Below, one piece after another: positions 34,996-43,632 of a stretch of DNA of 64,000 bases (positions are counted from its first letter, which is position 1; each line of letters begins with the position of its first letter). Location: positions 434,001 to 498,000 of the forward strand of contig NZ_CP030850.1 in the NCBI RefSeq assembly GCF_003325355.1. The letters run 5' to 3'. A program made the translations under genes and the position numbers. This stretch comes from Runella rosea (lineage in GTDB: Bacteria > Bacteroidota > Bacteroidia > Cytophagales > Spirosomataceae). Under the pieces are notes generated by a model. It saw only the letters and a program-made list of their open reading frames with translations. It did no database searches and had not been told where the DNA came from.

Positions 34996-36417
34996 ATGCA
35001 GGAACCAACAAAAGACCATACTGACGAACCCGATTTTCAACACGGCTACCACAGCGGTATTGAAGGCTCGGAAAATCGTAATCCATACGAAAGTTATCTA
35101 TCAAGCCAGATACATTATAATTGGTTGGCCCAACGGATTGAGGACCGCCGAAATGAAATCCAACGGGTTGATAAAGAGATAGAGGAGACGGCCGTAAAGC
35201 GTAAAACTGCTTACGACCGTTTGCAAGAGTTTGTACAACGGGTCATCAAAGCCACTAAGCGCGTTACCGAACTGACTACGCAGCGGGATGCCGTTGATGC
35301 CGAAACCGAAGCCCTGCGGGCGCGGCGTAAACAAACACAATCGGAGTATTCGCTCTTGGCAGGCTTCTTTTTCTTTTTTGCGGGGGCGGCGTTTGTGTTT
35401 GGTGACCTTATTATTTCGCACGAAATTGTTGCCTATGCCCTCAACATTCGCAACAACAACGAGGCGTGGGCGTTTGCCATTGGTTTGGCCATGATTTCTA
35501 TTTTGCTCAAACCCGCCTACGACCGCCTGATTGAGAAGCCGTATGTGGATGAGCATACCCAAAAAGCACGTACGCGTTATGCTTGGTTTAAAGTTGGGTT
35601 GGCGGGTTTTGCCATTATCACGCTGGGGATTTTAGGATGGTTTCGATACGAGGCCTACCGTACCGATAAAATGAAAGAAGCCATCAACAAATCGGTTAAA
35701 AATCTTCAATTGGGCGCTACGCCGCTTGACCCCAATAGTACGATTACACCGCAGGAACAACAGGTTTTATTACAAAAAATTGAACAACAACTTTTGCGTT
35801 CTGATGAGCTCAATTTGGGCCTTGTCAATAGTCCTTGGGCGTTGGCGTCGTTTGTTTTGAGTGGTATTTTGTTTGCTTTGGCGGGGGCGGTTTCCCTCGG
35901 AATGGCGCTGCCTGTGTTGCAGAATTTTTGGTACCGTTGGCTGCAAATCGACCCGCGACTGTGGCGTTTGAGCCGTCGGCGTCGTAAACTGAACAAACAG
36001 TTGGAGGAAGCCGACAGGGAGTTGGCCGAGCAAACCACGCAAAAAGATATTTTGGAGCATGAGCTTCAACAGTTTCAGACCTTGGATGATTTGCGCGCTG
36101 AGCGTACCAAAATGCGTAATGATTTGGATCAGCTCATCGAATCAACGCGTTTGGCCCAAACCGACAGCCGCATTGCGTCTTTCAACGATGGCTACGCCAA
36201 AGGAGAAATAGCCCGCGAAATGATGAACGAAGAGGAGTTTACGCAATTCCGCAACTCGATGCTCAATACCCATAATTTGGCCGTTAAAGCCTCATCTTCG
36301 GCCGACAGAAGTATGAATTACGGCAATGGAAACGGAACCAAGCGCACCAACGGCCTGCGCCCACACCAAATGATTCGGAAGATGATTACGGATGGTTTGG
36401 ATGGGGAGAAGGAGTAA
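34996..36417 (+). CDS. Unrecognised membrane protein with flanking coiled coils (second gene of pair)
   Basis: I do not recognise this 473-residue protein. The layout parallels its neighbour: a polar N-terminus, a coiled-coil-like segment about 40-115 (RIEDRRNEIQRVDKEIEETA), and hydrophobic segments LLAGFFFFFAGAAFVFGDLII, AWAFAIGLAMISILLK, FKVGLAGFAIITLGILGWF and WALASFVLSGILFALAGAVS. A second coiled coil lies about 325-400 (LNKQLEEADRELAEQTTQKDILEHELQ, given in part). The C-terminal tail is polar and Asn/Gly-rich, ending DGLDGEKE. An extramembrane loop of about 60 residues sits between hydrophobic segments 3 and 4. It is the last gene of the pair. Confidence 0.75.
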   Translation: MQEPTKDHTDEPDFQHGYHSGIEGSENRNPYESYLSSQIHYNWLAQRIEDRRNEIQRVDKEIEETAVKRKTAYDRLQEFVQRVIKATKRVTELTTQRDAVDAETEALRARRKQTQSEYSLLAGFFFFFAGAAFVFGDLIISHEIVAYALNIRNNNEAWAFAIGLAMISILLKPAYDRLIEKPYVDEHTQKARTRYAWFKVGLAGFAIITLGILGWFRYEAYRTDKMKEAINKSVKNLQLGATPLDPNSTITPQEQQVLLQKIEQQLLRSDELNLGLVNSPWALASFVLSGILFALAGAVSLGMALPVLQNFWYRWLQIDPRLWRLSRRRRKLNKQLEEADRELAEQTTQKDILEHELQQFQTLDDLRAERTKMRNDLDQLIESTRLAQTDSRIASFNDGYAKGEIAREMMNEEEFTQFRNSMLNTHNLAVKASSSADRSMNYGNGNGTKRTNGLRPHQMIRKMITDGLDGEKE

Positions 36418-36438
36418 TATTTAGCGAACAAGTAGAAT

Positions 36439-36464
36439 AAAAGGTTGCGGAAACGTGACCTTTT
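36439..36464. terminator. Terminator with GAAA tetraloop between convergent genes
   Basis: An 11-bp stem with two G-U pairs (36439-36449 with 36454-36464) carries a GAAA loop and ends in TTTT. It closes the coiled-coil pair and faces the phosphodiesterase gene. Confidence 0.6.
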
Positions 36465-36469
36465 CTTGT

Positions 36470-36976
36470 TTACAGCCTGCCCCGCTTCCCCAACTCAATC
36501 GCCTCTAATTGATGGATTTTTCCGTCATCAAGCGTGAATCGAAGCATGGTTCGAATCTTATGGAAGCCTTCATTTCCTGCCGCACCGGGGTTGAGGTAGA
36601 GCATGTTTTGAAGTTTCGGGTCGCGCATTACGCGCAGGATATGTGAGTGGCCGCAGATGAAAATATCGGGTGTATTATTTTTTAATTCGGGCCTGACTTG
36701 CGGGTTATAATTGGGCGGTGCGCCGCCGATGTGGGTCATCCAGATGCGGAAGCCTTCGATTTCAAACCGTTGATGCTCTGGGGCTTTCCATTGAATTTCT
36801 TTGGCGTCGATGTTGCCATACACGGCGCGTAAGGGCTTAAATTTTTCCAGTTTTTCCAAAATCTCAACCGTACCTACGTCGCCAGCGTGCCAAATTTCGT
36901 CGCAGTCTTTGAAATAATCAAAAATGGCTTCGTCTAGGTATGAATGAGTGTCAGATAAAAGGCCGATACGGGTCAT
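36470..36976 (-). CDS. YfcE/MJ0936-type metallophosphoesterase
   Basis: This 168-residue calcineurin-like phosphodiesterase shows all the metal motifs: GLLSDTHSY, WHAGDVG, VYGNIDAKE, MTHIGG and CGHSHILRV. YfcE-type enzymes hydrolyse phosphodiesters with Mn2+ in vitro; the natural substrate is not settled. It is cytoplasmic. It lies 37 bp downstream of the Nramp-related gene on the same strand and could share its transcript. Confidence 0.9.
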   Translation of the reverse strand: MTRIGLLSDTHSYLDEAIFDYFKDCDEIWHAGDVGTVEILEKLEKFKPLRAVYGNIDAKEIQWKAPEHQRFEIEGFRIWMTHIGGAPPNYNPQVRPELKNNTPDIFICGHSHILRVMRDPKLQNMLYLNPGAAGNEGFHKIRTMLRFTLDDGKIHQLEAIELGKRGRL

Positions 36977-37013
36977 GTTTAGGAAAGATTTCCGAGGGTT
37001 GTGTTGATAGATA

Positions 37014-38255
37014 TTATTTTGTAAGGGTATAAAAAGCCATCCCGCTCATCATCGCCACCACCAGCCAACCCGCCATTTGGAGCCAAAGAGGGTGCTTATA
37101 CGTACCAATCAATCGCTTATTGCGCGCGGCAATGAGCATCACCGCCAAGGCTATGGGTAAGATGAACCCATTCAGCGTACCCACAAACACTAAAATTTGT
37201 ACGGGTTTGCCAATCCATAAAAATAGAATCGTCGAAATAGAAATAAAACCAATGGTGAGATAGCGATGATTTTTTTCTAAGCTCGGATGGAACGTTCGCA
37301 AGAACGACACCGAAGTATAGGCCGAACCGATGACGGACGTAATGGCCGCGCTCCACATCAGCACTCCAAATAAACGATACCCCGTTTGTCCCGCAGCCAA
37401 CTGAAAGACGGAAGCAGGAGGGTTGTCTTTGCTTAACGTAAGTCCTGCTGCCACCACGCCCAAGGTAGCTAAAAACAAAAAATATCGAATAAATGACGTG
37501 ACCAAGATACCCGTGGTAGCGCTGCGATTGACCAAGGGAAGCGCATCAACACCTTTAACTCCCGCTTCCAAAAGTCGATGCCCACCCGCAAAAGTAATGT
37601 AGCCTCCTACCGTGCCGCCCACGAGGGTAATGGTGGCAATGGGGTCAAATTGTTGTGGCAAAACCGTTCGGACGAGGGCTTCGCCAATGGGAGGGTTTGC
37701 CGAAAAAACTACGTAGGCAATCAACAAAAGCATCAGTAAGCCTAGCCATTTGGCAAAATTGTCCATTGCTTTTCCCGCTTCGGGCAGTAAGAAAAGCCCG
37801 ATGGCAATCAAAGCGCTAATTGTAGCCCCAATTTTTACGTTCAAACCACTCATGACTTCAATGCCAAGGCCCGCACCGGCCACGTTACCAATGTTGAAGG
37901 CAAAACCGCCGATGACAATTAGGGCCGAAAGAACGTAGCCCAAACCAAAAAACAGATCATTGGCAATGTCTTGGGCGCGTTTTTCGGTGACGGCAATGAT
38001 GCGCCAGATGTTCAGTTGAGCGCCCAAATCCAAAAGTATTGATAACAAAATGACAAAGCCAAAATTGGCCAGTAATTGCTGCGTAAAAACGGTGGTCTGC
38101 GTCAAAAAGCCTGGCCCAACGGCAGAAGTAGCCATCAGAAAAGCGGCACCGAGGAGGGTATTGGTGGTGGATGGTTGGTGATTTGTGACTGGTGATTGGT
38201 GGTTAGTGACTGGTGACGATTTGTCGTGCGGTTTATTGTTTTTTGGGGAGGGCAT
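37014..38255 (-). CDS. Nramp-related membrane transporter
   Basis: This 413-residue protein has about 11 transmembrane segments of the Nramp (LeuT-like) fold. The first helix reads SAVGPGFLTQTTVFT, where classical Nramp metal transporters have DPGN. The sixth-helix region reads GGTVGGYITFAGGHRLLEAG, without the usual Met-Pro-His. It resembles the divergent YcsG-like branch rather than MntH, so Mn/Fe transport should not be assumed. Residues about 12-32 (SSPVTNHQSPVTNHQPSTTN) are encoded by a dispersed DNA repeat. The start overlaps the end of the four-helix-bundle gene by 23 bases, and a start at Met42 is possible. Confidence 0.75.
   Translation of the reverse strand: MPSPKNNKPHDKSSPVTNHQSPVTNHQPSTTNTLLGAAFLMATSAVGPGFLTQTTVFTQQLLANFGFVILLSILLDLGAQLNIWRIIAVTEKRAQDIANDLFFGLGYVLSALIVIGGFAFNIGNVAGAGLGIEVMSGLNVKIGATISALIAIGLFLLPEAGKAMDNFAKWLGLLMLLLIAYVVFSANPPIGEALVRTVLPQQFDPIATITLVGGTVGGYITFAGGHRLLEAGVKGVDALPLVNRSATTGILVTSFIRYFLFLATLGVVAAGLTLSKDNPPASVFQLAAGQTGYRLFGVLMWSAAITSVIGSAYTSVSFLRTFHPSLEKNHRYLTIGFISISTILFLWIGKPVQILVFVGTLNGFILPIALAVMLIAARNKRLIGTYKHPLWLQMAGWLVVAMMSGMAFYTLTK
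38161..38222. repeat. Dispersed GTGATTGGTG-type repeat, left copy
   Basis: A low-complexity stretch of TGGTGATTTGTGACTGGTGA-type units lies inside the 5' end of the Nramp-related gene. A copy in inverted orientation follows at 38624-38657, on the other side of the four-helix-bundle gene. A third related element is at 58968-59041. Confidence 0.65.
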
Positions 38256-38598
38256 TTTGTAAAGCGTTTAGCATTTTTCCAATGGTTTCGATTTCGTTCT
38301 CGAATAACTGAAAACTTTCACTTGAAAGAAAGCCCAATCGCTTTGCAATTTCTAAATGTGTATCGACTTCGGCCAAAGAGCCTTTTGAAATACCTAAAAA
38401 TTGGGAAAACTCGCCTGTTGTATTGCGCGCTTGCCCTTCTGCGATATTGGAAGGAATTGAAACTGAGGCGCGTCGAATTTGCGAGGTTAGCCCATATAAC
38501 TCTTCTTTTGGGAAAATAGAGGTTACTTTATACACCTTTACGCAAAAATCTACGCTTTGTTGCCAAACACGAAGCTCACGATAGCTTTTTACTTTCAT
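38233..38598 (-). CDS. Four-helix-bundle protein (23S rRNA intervening-sequence S23 family)
   Basis: From the ATG at 38598 (38619 is an alternative) this encodes 121 residues: MKVKSYRELRVWQQSVDFCV, FPKEELYGLTSQIRRASVSIPSNIAEG, then FSQFLGISKGSLAEVDTHLEIA. That is the S23/IVP four-helix-bundle family, related to the Avd protein of diversity-generating retroelements. Its molecular role is unknown. Here it is free-standing rather than inside a 23S rRNA gene. Inverted copies of a short repeat lie on both sides, and its 3' end overlaps the next gene by 23 bases, which suggests insertion as a cassette. Confidence 0.87.
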   Translation of the reverse strand: MKVKSYRELRVWQQSVDFCVKVYKVTSIFPKEELYGLTSQIRRASVSIPSNIAEGQARNTTGEFSQFLGISKGSLAEVDTHLEIAKRLGFLSSESFQLFENEIETIGKMLNALQNALPKKQ

Positions 38599-38623
38599 TA
38601 CAATAGAATTTAAATTCATATTA

Positions 38624-38657
38624 CTAGCCACCAACCACCAGTCGCCAATCACTAATT
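38624..38657. repeat. Dispersed GTGATTGGTG-type repeat, right inverted copy
   Basis: The reverse complement reads GTGATTGGCGACTGGTGGTTGGTGG, shown here in part, closely like the left copy at 38161-38222 but in opposite orientation. It occupies the whole gap between the acyl-CoA ligase stop and the four-helix-bundle gene. Confidence 0.6.
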
Positions 38658-40335
38658 ACCCCAAAATCATCTCCTTCATCTCCGAGCGAATCCGTTTTTT
38701 ATCAATCTTCCCTACGGATGTTTTGGGGATTTCGGGGACAAATTTGATTTGGTCGGGTACGTACCAACGGTTAATTTCGCCGCAGTCTACTTTGGCTTGT
38801 AAGGTTGATTTGATGCTTTCGGGCGTCAGTTTTTCCTGATAATCTGGCTTAACGACCAGAATGGCGTGCGGGCGTTCGCCCCATTTTACGTCAGGGAATC
38901 CCACCACGGCCGATTCGGCAATGCCTTCTATCTGGGAAAGCAGATTCTCAATATCTAACGAAGAAACCCACTCGCCACCAGTCTTAATGACATCTTTGAC
39001 GCGGTCGGCAATGGTAACGTAATAATCAGGCCCGATGGTGGCCACGTCGCCGGTATGGAGCCATCCGCCCGCCCACAGTTGTTCGGAAGCCTCTTTTTCT
39101 TTGTAATATCCCTGCGTCATCCAAGGGCCGCGCGCCACCAGCTCACCCACGGTTTCGCCGTCGTGGGGCAGAAAATTACCCTCTTCGTCCATGAGTTTCA
39201 ATTCTACAAACGGAGCAATTTTGCCCGCTTTGGTTCTAAACTCAAGTTGCTCTTCGATAGGGAGTTTTTCTTGTTCTTCATTCAGGTGAACAACCGACAT
39301 GATGGGTGCCGTTTCTGACATTCCGTAGCCTTGGGTAACGTTGATGCCAAGCTCTAAAGCAGCCTTTGCCAAACCGCGCGTCAAGGCTGAGCCACCTATC
39401 AGCACGTTCCATTTACTTAAATCTACCTGTTTCGCTACGGGGCTGTTGACCAGCATGTTCAGGATGGTTGGCACACAATGCGAGAAGGTTACTTTTTCTT
39501 TTAACAAGAGTTTCAGCAACATTTCTGGCTCATAGCGACCAGGGTATACTTGTTTAAAATTGAGCATGGTCGCCAACAGCGGAAAGCCCCAGCCGTGGAC
39601 GTGAAACAACGGCGTGATGGGCATATACACGTCGCGATTGTCCAATGGGAGTGCCCGGTAGCCTGGAAAATAGGCCAACAAACAAAAAGTATGCATCACC
39701 AATTGACGATGTGAGAAGTACACGCCTTTTGGGTTGCCAGTAGTGCCAGTCGTATAAAATGTTGTTGCAATAGAATCTTCCTCAAAATCAGAAAATTCAA
39801 ATTGGTCGTTGGCGTCGTTGACCAACCGCTCGTATTCGCCTTCTAAGTAAAATGTGGTTGAGATTAATTCGGCATCAGGGTTGGTGTATACCTTGTCGCT
39901 GATGATGATGTATTTTTCAACGGTGGTGAGCTGTCCTTTGATAGCTTCCAGAATCGGTACAAAATCTTCATGAACAATCACCACCTTGTCTTCGGCATGG
40001 TTCATTGTGTACAGAATCTGCGCTGGGGAAAGCCGTACGTTGATGGTATGCAAAACTGCCCCTAAGCAGGGAATACAAAAAAAACACTCCAAATACCGAT
40101 GGCTGTCCCAGTCCATAACGGCCACAGTATCACCTGCTTCCACGCCTGCATTGGTGAGGACATTGGCAAGCTGGCGCACGCGTTTGTCAAAAGTGGTATA
40201 ATTCATCCGGAACAAATCTCGGTACACGATTTCGCGTTGGGGGTTGTAACGAACGGCTTGGTCAAAGAGGGTTTTGATTAACAAAGGAGGGTCGTAGGCC
40301 GATGGAGTACGGGGAATCAACTTGGTTTTTGCCAT
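38656..40335 (-). CDS. Fatty-acyl-CoA ligase (AMP-binding)
   Basis: From the ATG at 40335 (an upstream start at 40383 is unlikely) this encodes 559 residues. It is an ANL-superfamily ligase that activates fatty acids as acyl-AMP and then acyl-CoA. The P-loop is TTFYTTGTTGNPKGVYFSH. NVTQGYGMSETAP is the A5 motif, LHTGDVATIGPDYYVTIADRVKD covers A7-A8, and the catalytic Lys lies in KTSVGKIDKKRIR near the C-terminus. The overall sequence is of the medium/long-chain type, FadD-like. It is a single gene. Confidence 0.9.
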   Translation of the reverse strand: MAKTKLIPRTPSAYDPPLLIKTLFDQAVRYNPQREIVYRDLFRMNYTTFDKRVRQLANVLTNAGVEAGDTVAVMDWDSHRYLECFFCIPCLGAVLHTINVRLSPAQILYTMNHAEDKVVIVHEDFVPILEAIKGQLTTVEKYIIISDKVYTNPDAELISTTFYLEGEYERLVNDANDQFEFSDFEEDSIATTFYTTGTTGNPKGVYFSHRQLVMHTFCLLAYFPGYRALPLDNRDVYMPITPLFHVHGWGFPLLATMLNFKQVYPGRYEPEMLLKLLLKEKVTFSHCVPTILNMLVNSPVAKQVDLSKWNVLIGGSALTRGLAKAALELGINVTQGYGMSETAPIMSVVHLNEEQEKLPIEEQLEFRTKAGKIAPFVELKLMDEEGNFLPHDGETVGELVARGPWMTQGYYKEKEASEQLWAGGWLHTGDVATIGPDYYVTIADRVKDVIKTGGEWVSSLDIENLLSQIEGIAESAVVGFPDVKWGERPHAILVVKPDYQEKLTPESIKSTLQAKVDCGEINRWYVPDQIKFVPEIPKTSVGKIDKKRIRSEMKEMILG

Positions 40336-40731
40336 GATGTAATAGAAGTTTTTAAAAAAAGTAAAGTTATGTTTTTTCTCCAAATACTCACAAAAAAGCC
40401 AATCATACTAACTTCGTCGGCTGAAAATGATTTAACGCCACATTGGGAGAAAGTTTGGAGGGTATCATGGTGCCATTTTTGCGATGTAATTCAACGCTTG
40501 TTTGAAGGGGGGCACTGCACTAATAGGGTGGCCGACGAGCATTATTTTATGTCGCATTTTTACAATCAGGATGAAATCGGTATCCGTAATTTTAAATCAT
40601 CAAATCAAAATTTCAAAAATGATGAGGAATGCACGATTTTTATGGTTAAAGGCTACCTGATTATCCCTGAAATGAAAATAGCCCGATGAAAATGAGAATA
40701 GAAAAGGAAATATTTAATGAGCCAAACAGTT
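40336..40731. other. Intergenic region between acyl-CoA ligase and histidine kinase genes
   Basis: About 400 bases between two leftward genes. A plus-strand open frame of 106 codons (40369-40689) is present, but its product looks random and has no family resemblance. No hairpin, tRNA or repeat stands out. It probably holds the ligase promoter. Confidence 0.4.
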
Positions 40732-42621
40732 TTATTCATCCGTTTTGAAATCAATCAAAAAGGTCAACCCCTTTTCTTGAATAATGTAGAGGGTTGCTCC
40801 TATTTGTTCAAGGCGGTTTCTAATGTTTTGGATACCAAAACCCTCTTTTGCATTGGGCATCATGCCTTTGCCATTGTCGACTACAATCATCTGCCAGTGA
40901 TGAGCCGTTTGCTGGTCAAAAGCGATTCGTACCTGGGTTGCTTGGGCATGTTTAAGGGTATTGTTGATGAGTTCTAAACAAATTGAGTACAGGGTAAACT
41001 CCAAATCTTTAGAGAAAGGAACGAGAGCTTCGGTATCAAGTGCCAAGTAGAAGTATTTGCCTTGGTTAATCTTGGCCGCAAAAATTTCCAAAGCCTTTTT
41101 TAATCCCTCTTTCTCCAGTTCAGCAGGCTGAAGGTTGTGGGCAAGCAAGCGTACATGGTGGTAAGCGGCGTTTATTTGTTGTTGGATTCCCACAAAAATT
41201 TGCTGCTCGTGGGGAGACAGTTCACCCACGTCGACCACTTCCATGCTGATGCTAATGGCTGAAAGCAAACTCCCGAGGTTGTCGTGCAGCTCGGCGGCTA
41301 CGCGGGTTCGCTCCAATATTTGGCCTTTGAGTATGGCTTGTTTGATTTCGTCCAATGCCCTTTGGAGTTCAGCAGTTCGCAGTTTTACTTTTTCTTCCAG
41401 TTGTTCATTGGCTTTTTGGATTACTTTTTTTTGTTTTCTATTTGCCTGGTAGAGTTTGCCAATGACAAATAAGAGTACCCCCGCGACCGTTAGTCCTCCC
41501 ATCAACCAGTTTCTTTCCCGTTGTTTGGCTATTTTCTCTTGATTGAGTACGTATATCTGATTTTTTTGTTGCTCATTTTGTACCCGTTCGTCCAATGCCG
41601 CGTGCTGTTGTGCTAAATAATTTTGGTTAATTTTTTCGGAGGCTTTTTGGTATATTTCTAAATATTGCAGGGCTTCTGAGGTTTGTTTTGTGGCTTTATG
41701 ATTTTGATAGAGCAGGATTGAAAAATCCTGTTGCATATCTGTAAAATTAGCCTTTTCGTTGATTTTCAATCCTTTAAGTGCGTAAAGATTAGAGAGTGGA
41801 TAGTTTCTCTTTTTGGCATAATAGCGGGCCAATTCTACGTAACTAAACATGGCTAACCATTGAATGCTTTCCTGTTTATGATTTAGGAACAATTTAACAG
41901 AATGGAGAATGAAGCCTTTACCGTTGGGTTCGTTGCCCAGAGCCAGGTAACACCTCCCTACATTTTTGTACGAAATTGGAAGGAGTATATCAAAATGGTT
42001 CTTTTCGGAAATTTTGCGGCATTCGTCAAAAAAATAAAACGCCGAATCTATTTTTTCAAACCTAAAGTAGTGTAGGCCAATGGAATTCATGCAATCGGCC
42101 TGCTGAAATTGAAGTTTTGCTTTTTGACAAATTTCGAGTTCTTTTTTATAATGCCAAAGGCTTTTAGGGTAGACTTTTTGGTCGCTATAGCTTATCCCCG
42201 CCCAGTGATGACTGATAGCAAGCAAACTGTCGTTTTTAGCTTTTCGGGCTGCGATGATGGCCTCCTCAAAAGATTTAACGGCCTCAAAGTACAACTCTTT
42301 TTTTTGCAGTGCCCATCCTATGTGGAAATGAGCTTCGGCAACCTCATTAAGCATATTTTGAGCCTGCAATTCAGGGAGAATCTTTCTCAACAAACTCAAA
42401 CTACTGTCAAATTGAGCGCCTTTGTTGAGGGCAGTAGCAATTAAGGAATTGAGCGTAAGTATTTCTTTTTTTTGGGTGGGCGAGGATTTGTTTTCAACGG
42501 CTAATAACACTTTTTTGAGACTATCAACGGAATAACTGACCCTGAAATACTGCCCGTAAGTAGCCGCAGAAAGCAGCATGAATATAGACAGTACCACCGA
42601 CCGTTTGGTAAATGATTGCAT
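40732..42621 (-). CDS. TPR-containing membrane sensor histidine kinase
   Basis: This 629-residue protein has a signal peptide (ending TYGQ), a periplasmic region of TPR-like helices about residues 50-340 (for example AEAHFHIGWALQKKELYFEAVKSFEEAI), and a membrane helix about 372-392. A coiled-coil linker leads into a HisKA_3 domain with the phospho-acceptor in AAELHDNLGSLLSAI near residue 444. The HATPase domain shows IVVDNGKGM and GFGIQNIRNRLEQIGA. This is the NarL-partner type of kinase. It is encoded divergently from a LuxR-type response regulator 75 bp away, its obvious partner. Confidence 0.93.
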   Translation of the reverse strand: MQSFTKRSVVLSIFMLLSAATYGQYFRVSYSVDSLKKVLLAVENKSSPTQKKEILTLNSLIATALNKGAQFDSSLSLLRKILPELQAQNMLNEVAEAHFHIGWALQKKELYFEAVKSFEEAIIAARKAKNDSLLAISHHWAGISYSDQKVYPKSLWHYKKELEICQKAKLQFQQADCMNSIGLHYFRFEKIDSAFYFFDECRKISEKNHFDILLPISYKNVGRCYLALGNEPNGKGFILHSVKLFLNHKQESIQWLAMFSYVELARYYAKKRNYPLSNLYALKGLKINEKANFTDMQQDFSILLYQNHKATKQTSEALQYLEIYQKASEKINQNYLAQQHAALDERVQNEQQKNQIYVLNQEKIAKQRERNWLMGGLTVAGVLLFVIGKLYQANRKQKKVIQKANEQLEEKVKLRTAELQRALDEIKQAILKGQILERTRVAAELHDNLGSLLSAISISMEVVDVGELSPHEQQIFVGIQQQINAAYHHVRLLAHNLQPAELEKEGLKKALEIFAAKINQGKYFYLALDTEALVPFSKDLEFTLYSICLELINNTLKHAQATQVRIAFDQQTAHHWQMIVVDNGKGMMPNAKEGFGIQNIRNRLEQIGATLYIIQEKGLTFLIDFKTDE

Positions 42622-42696
42622 ATTTATTCCCTTGATGTATTGTCAACAAGATAGTTTTTTTATTAATTAAAACATAAATCGTGACTTTTACACACC

Positions 42697-43338
42697 ATGG
42701 CTTCCCCCATCAAAATATTTTTGGTAGACGATCACACCATTTTTATCGAAAGCATGACCATGCTGTTAGGAGCAATTGAGGGAGTGGAGCTGGTGGGAAC
42801 GGCTTTGGGTGGAGAGGAAGCCCTCAGTAAGATGTCTTTTTGCGAGGTTGAGGTGCTCATCTGTGACTACTTTATGCCTCAGATGGACGGGGTGCAATTG
42901 ACCCTTTCTCTGCGTAGAACCCATCCACACATGAAAGTACTCATGCTTACAACCCGTGAAGATGCCGAAGGAATACGAACCGCTATTCAAGCTGGTGTAA
43001 AGGGGTACTTATCCAAAAAAGTTACCAAAATTGAACTTCAAAGTGCCATTGTGAGCTTGGCACAAGGGCATACGTTTTTTTCGGAAACGGTCATGGATGT
43101 ACTGACTCAGTCATTGCCGAAGGAGGAAAAATTATTTCCTAATAACGAAACTCTCACCCGTCGTGAAATTGAAATCATCCGACTCATTGCCCAGGAAAAA
43201 ACTGGGATTGAAATGGCCCGAGAGCTTAATTTGAGTTACTTCACCATAGAAACCCATCGTCGCAATATTTTCCGAAAACTCGGCATTAACTCGTCGTTTG
43301 CTTTGATTAAATACGCAGTACAACACCAACTGGTTTAA
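42697..43338 (+). CDS. NarL/FixJ-type response regulator
   Basis: This 213-residue protein has an N-terminal receiver domain, IKIFLVDDHTIFIESM, with the phospho-acceptor Asp in LICDYFMPQMDG and the conserved Lys in VKGYLSKKV. The C-terminal LuxR helix-turn-helix is LTRREIEIIRLIAQEKTGIEMARELNLS then TIETHRRNIFRKLGI. It pairs with the divergent TPR histidine kinase. The surface-protein genes that start 295 bp downstream on the same strand are possible targets (inference). Confidence 0.94.
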   Translation: MASPIKIFLVDDHTIFIESMTMLLGAIEGVELVGTALGGEEALSKMSFCEVEVLICDYFMPQMDGVQLTLSLRRTHPHMKVLMLTTREDAEGIRTAIQAGVKGYLSKKVTKIELQSAIVSLAQGHTFFSETVMDVLTQSLPKEEKLFPNNETLTRREIEIIRLIAQEKTGIEMARELNLSYFTIETHRRNIFRKLGINSSFALIKYAVQHQLV

Positions 43339-43632
43339 CCATTCCTCGTGTACAAAATCCACTCTAAATACCGAGAAATAGGTATAAAAATACCTATTGT
43401 TAGTTATTTTTCTCTATTCTAAACTTTTCGAATTTTGTCTTAACCAAATCCTTCACGTAATACCCTGTAAAGCTGGCATTTTCTGCGGTCACTTACTTGC
43501 ATTCCTAACCGTATTTGAAACATTTGATGTATGGCTCACCGTCATGCTTTCAAAACGCTATTGCCCTTTTAATGGGCAAATAAAGCGTAGGTAGATGTCA
43601 TCAATCTTAAGTACCCATAAAACCACTTTACC

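Noticed and set aside
40369-40689. A 106-codon plus-strand open frame between two minus-strand genes
   Set aside because: Composition looks random, no family resemblance, no start signal; treated as intergenic.
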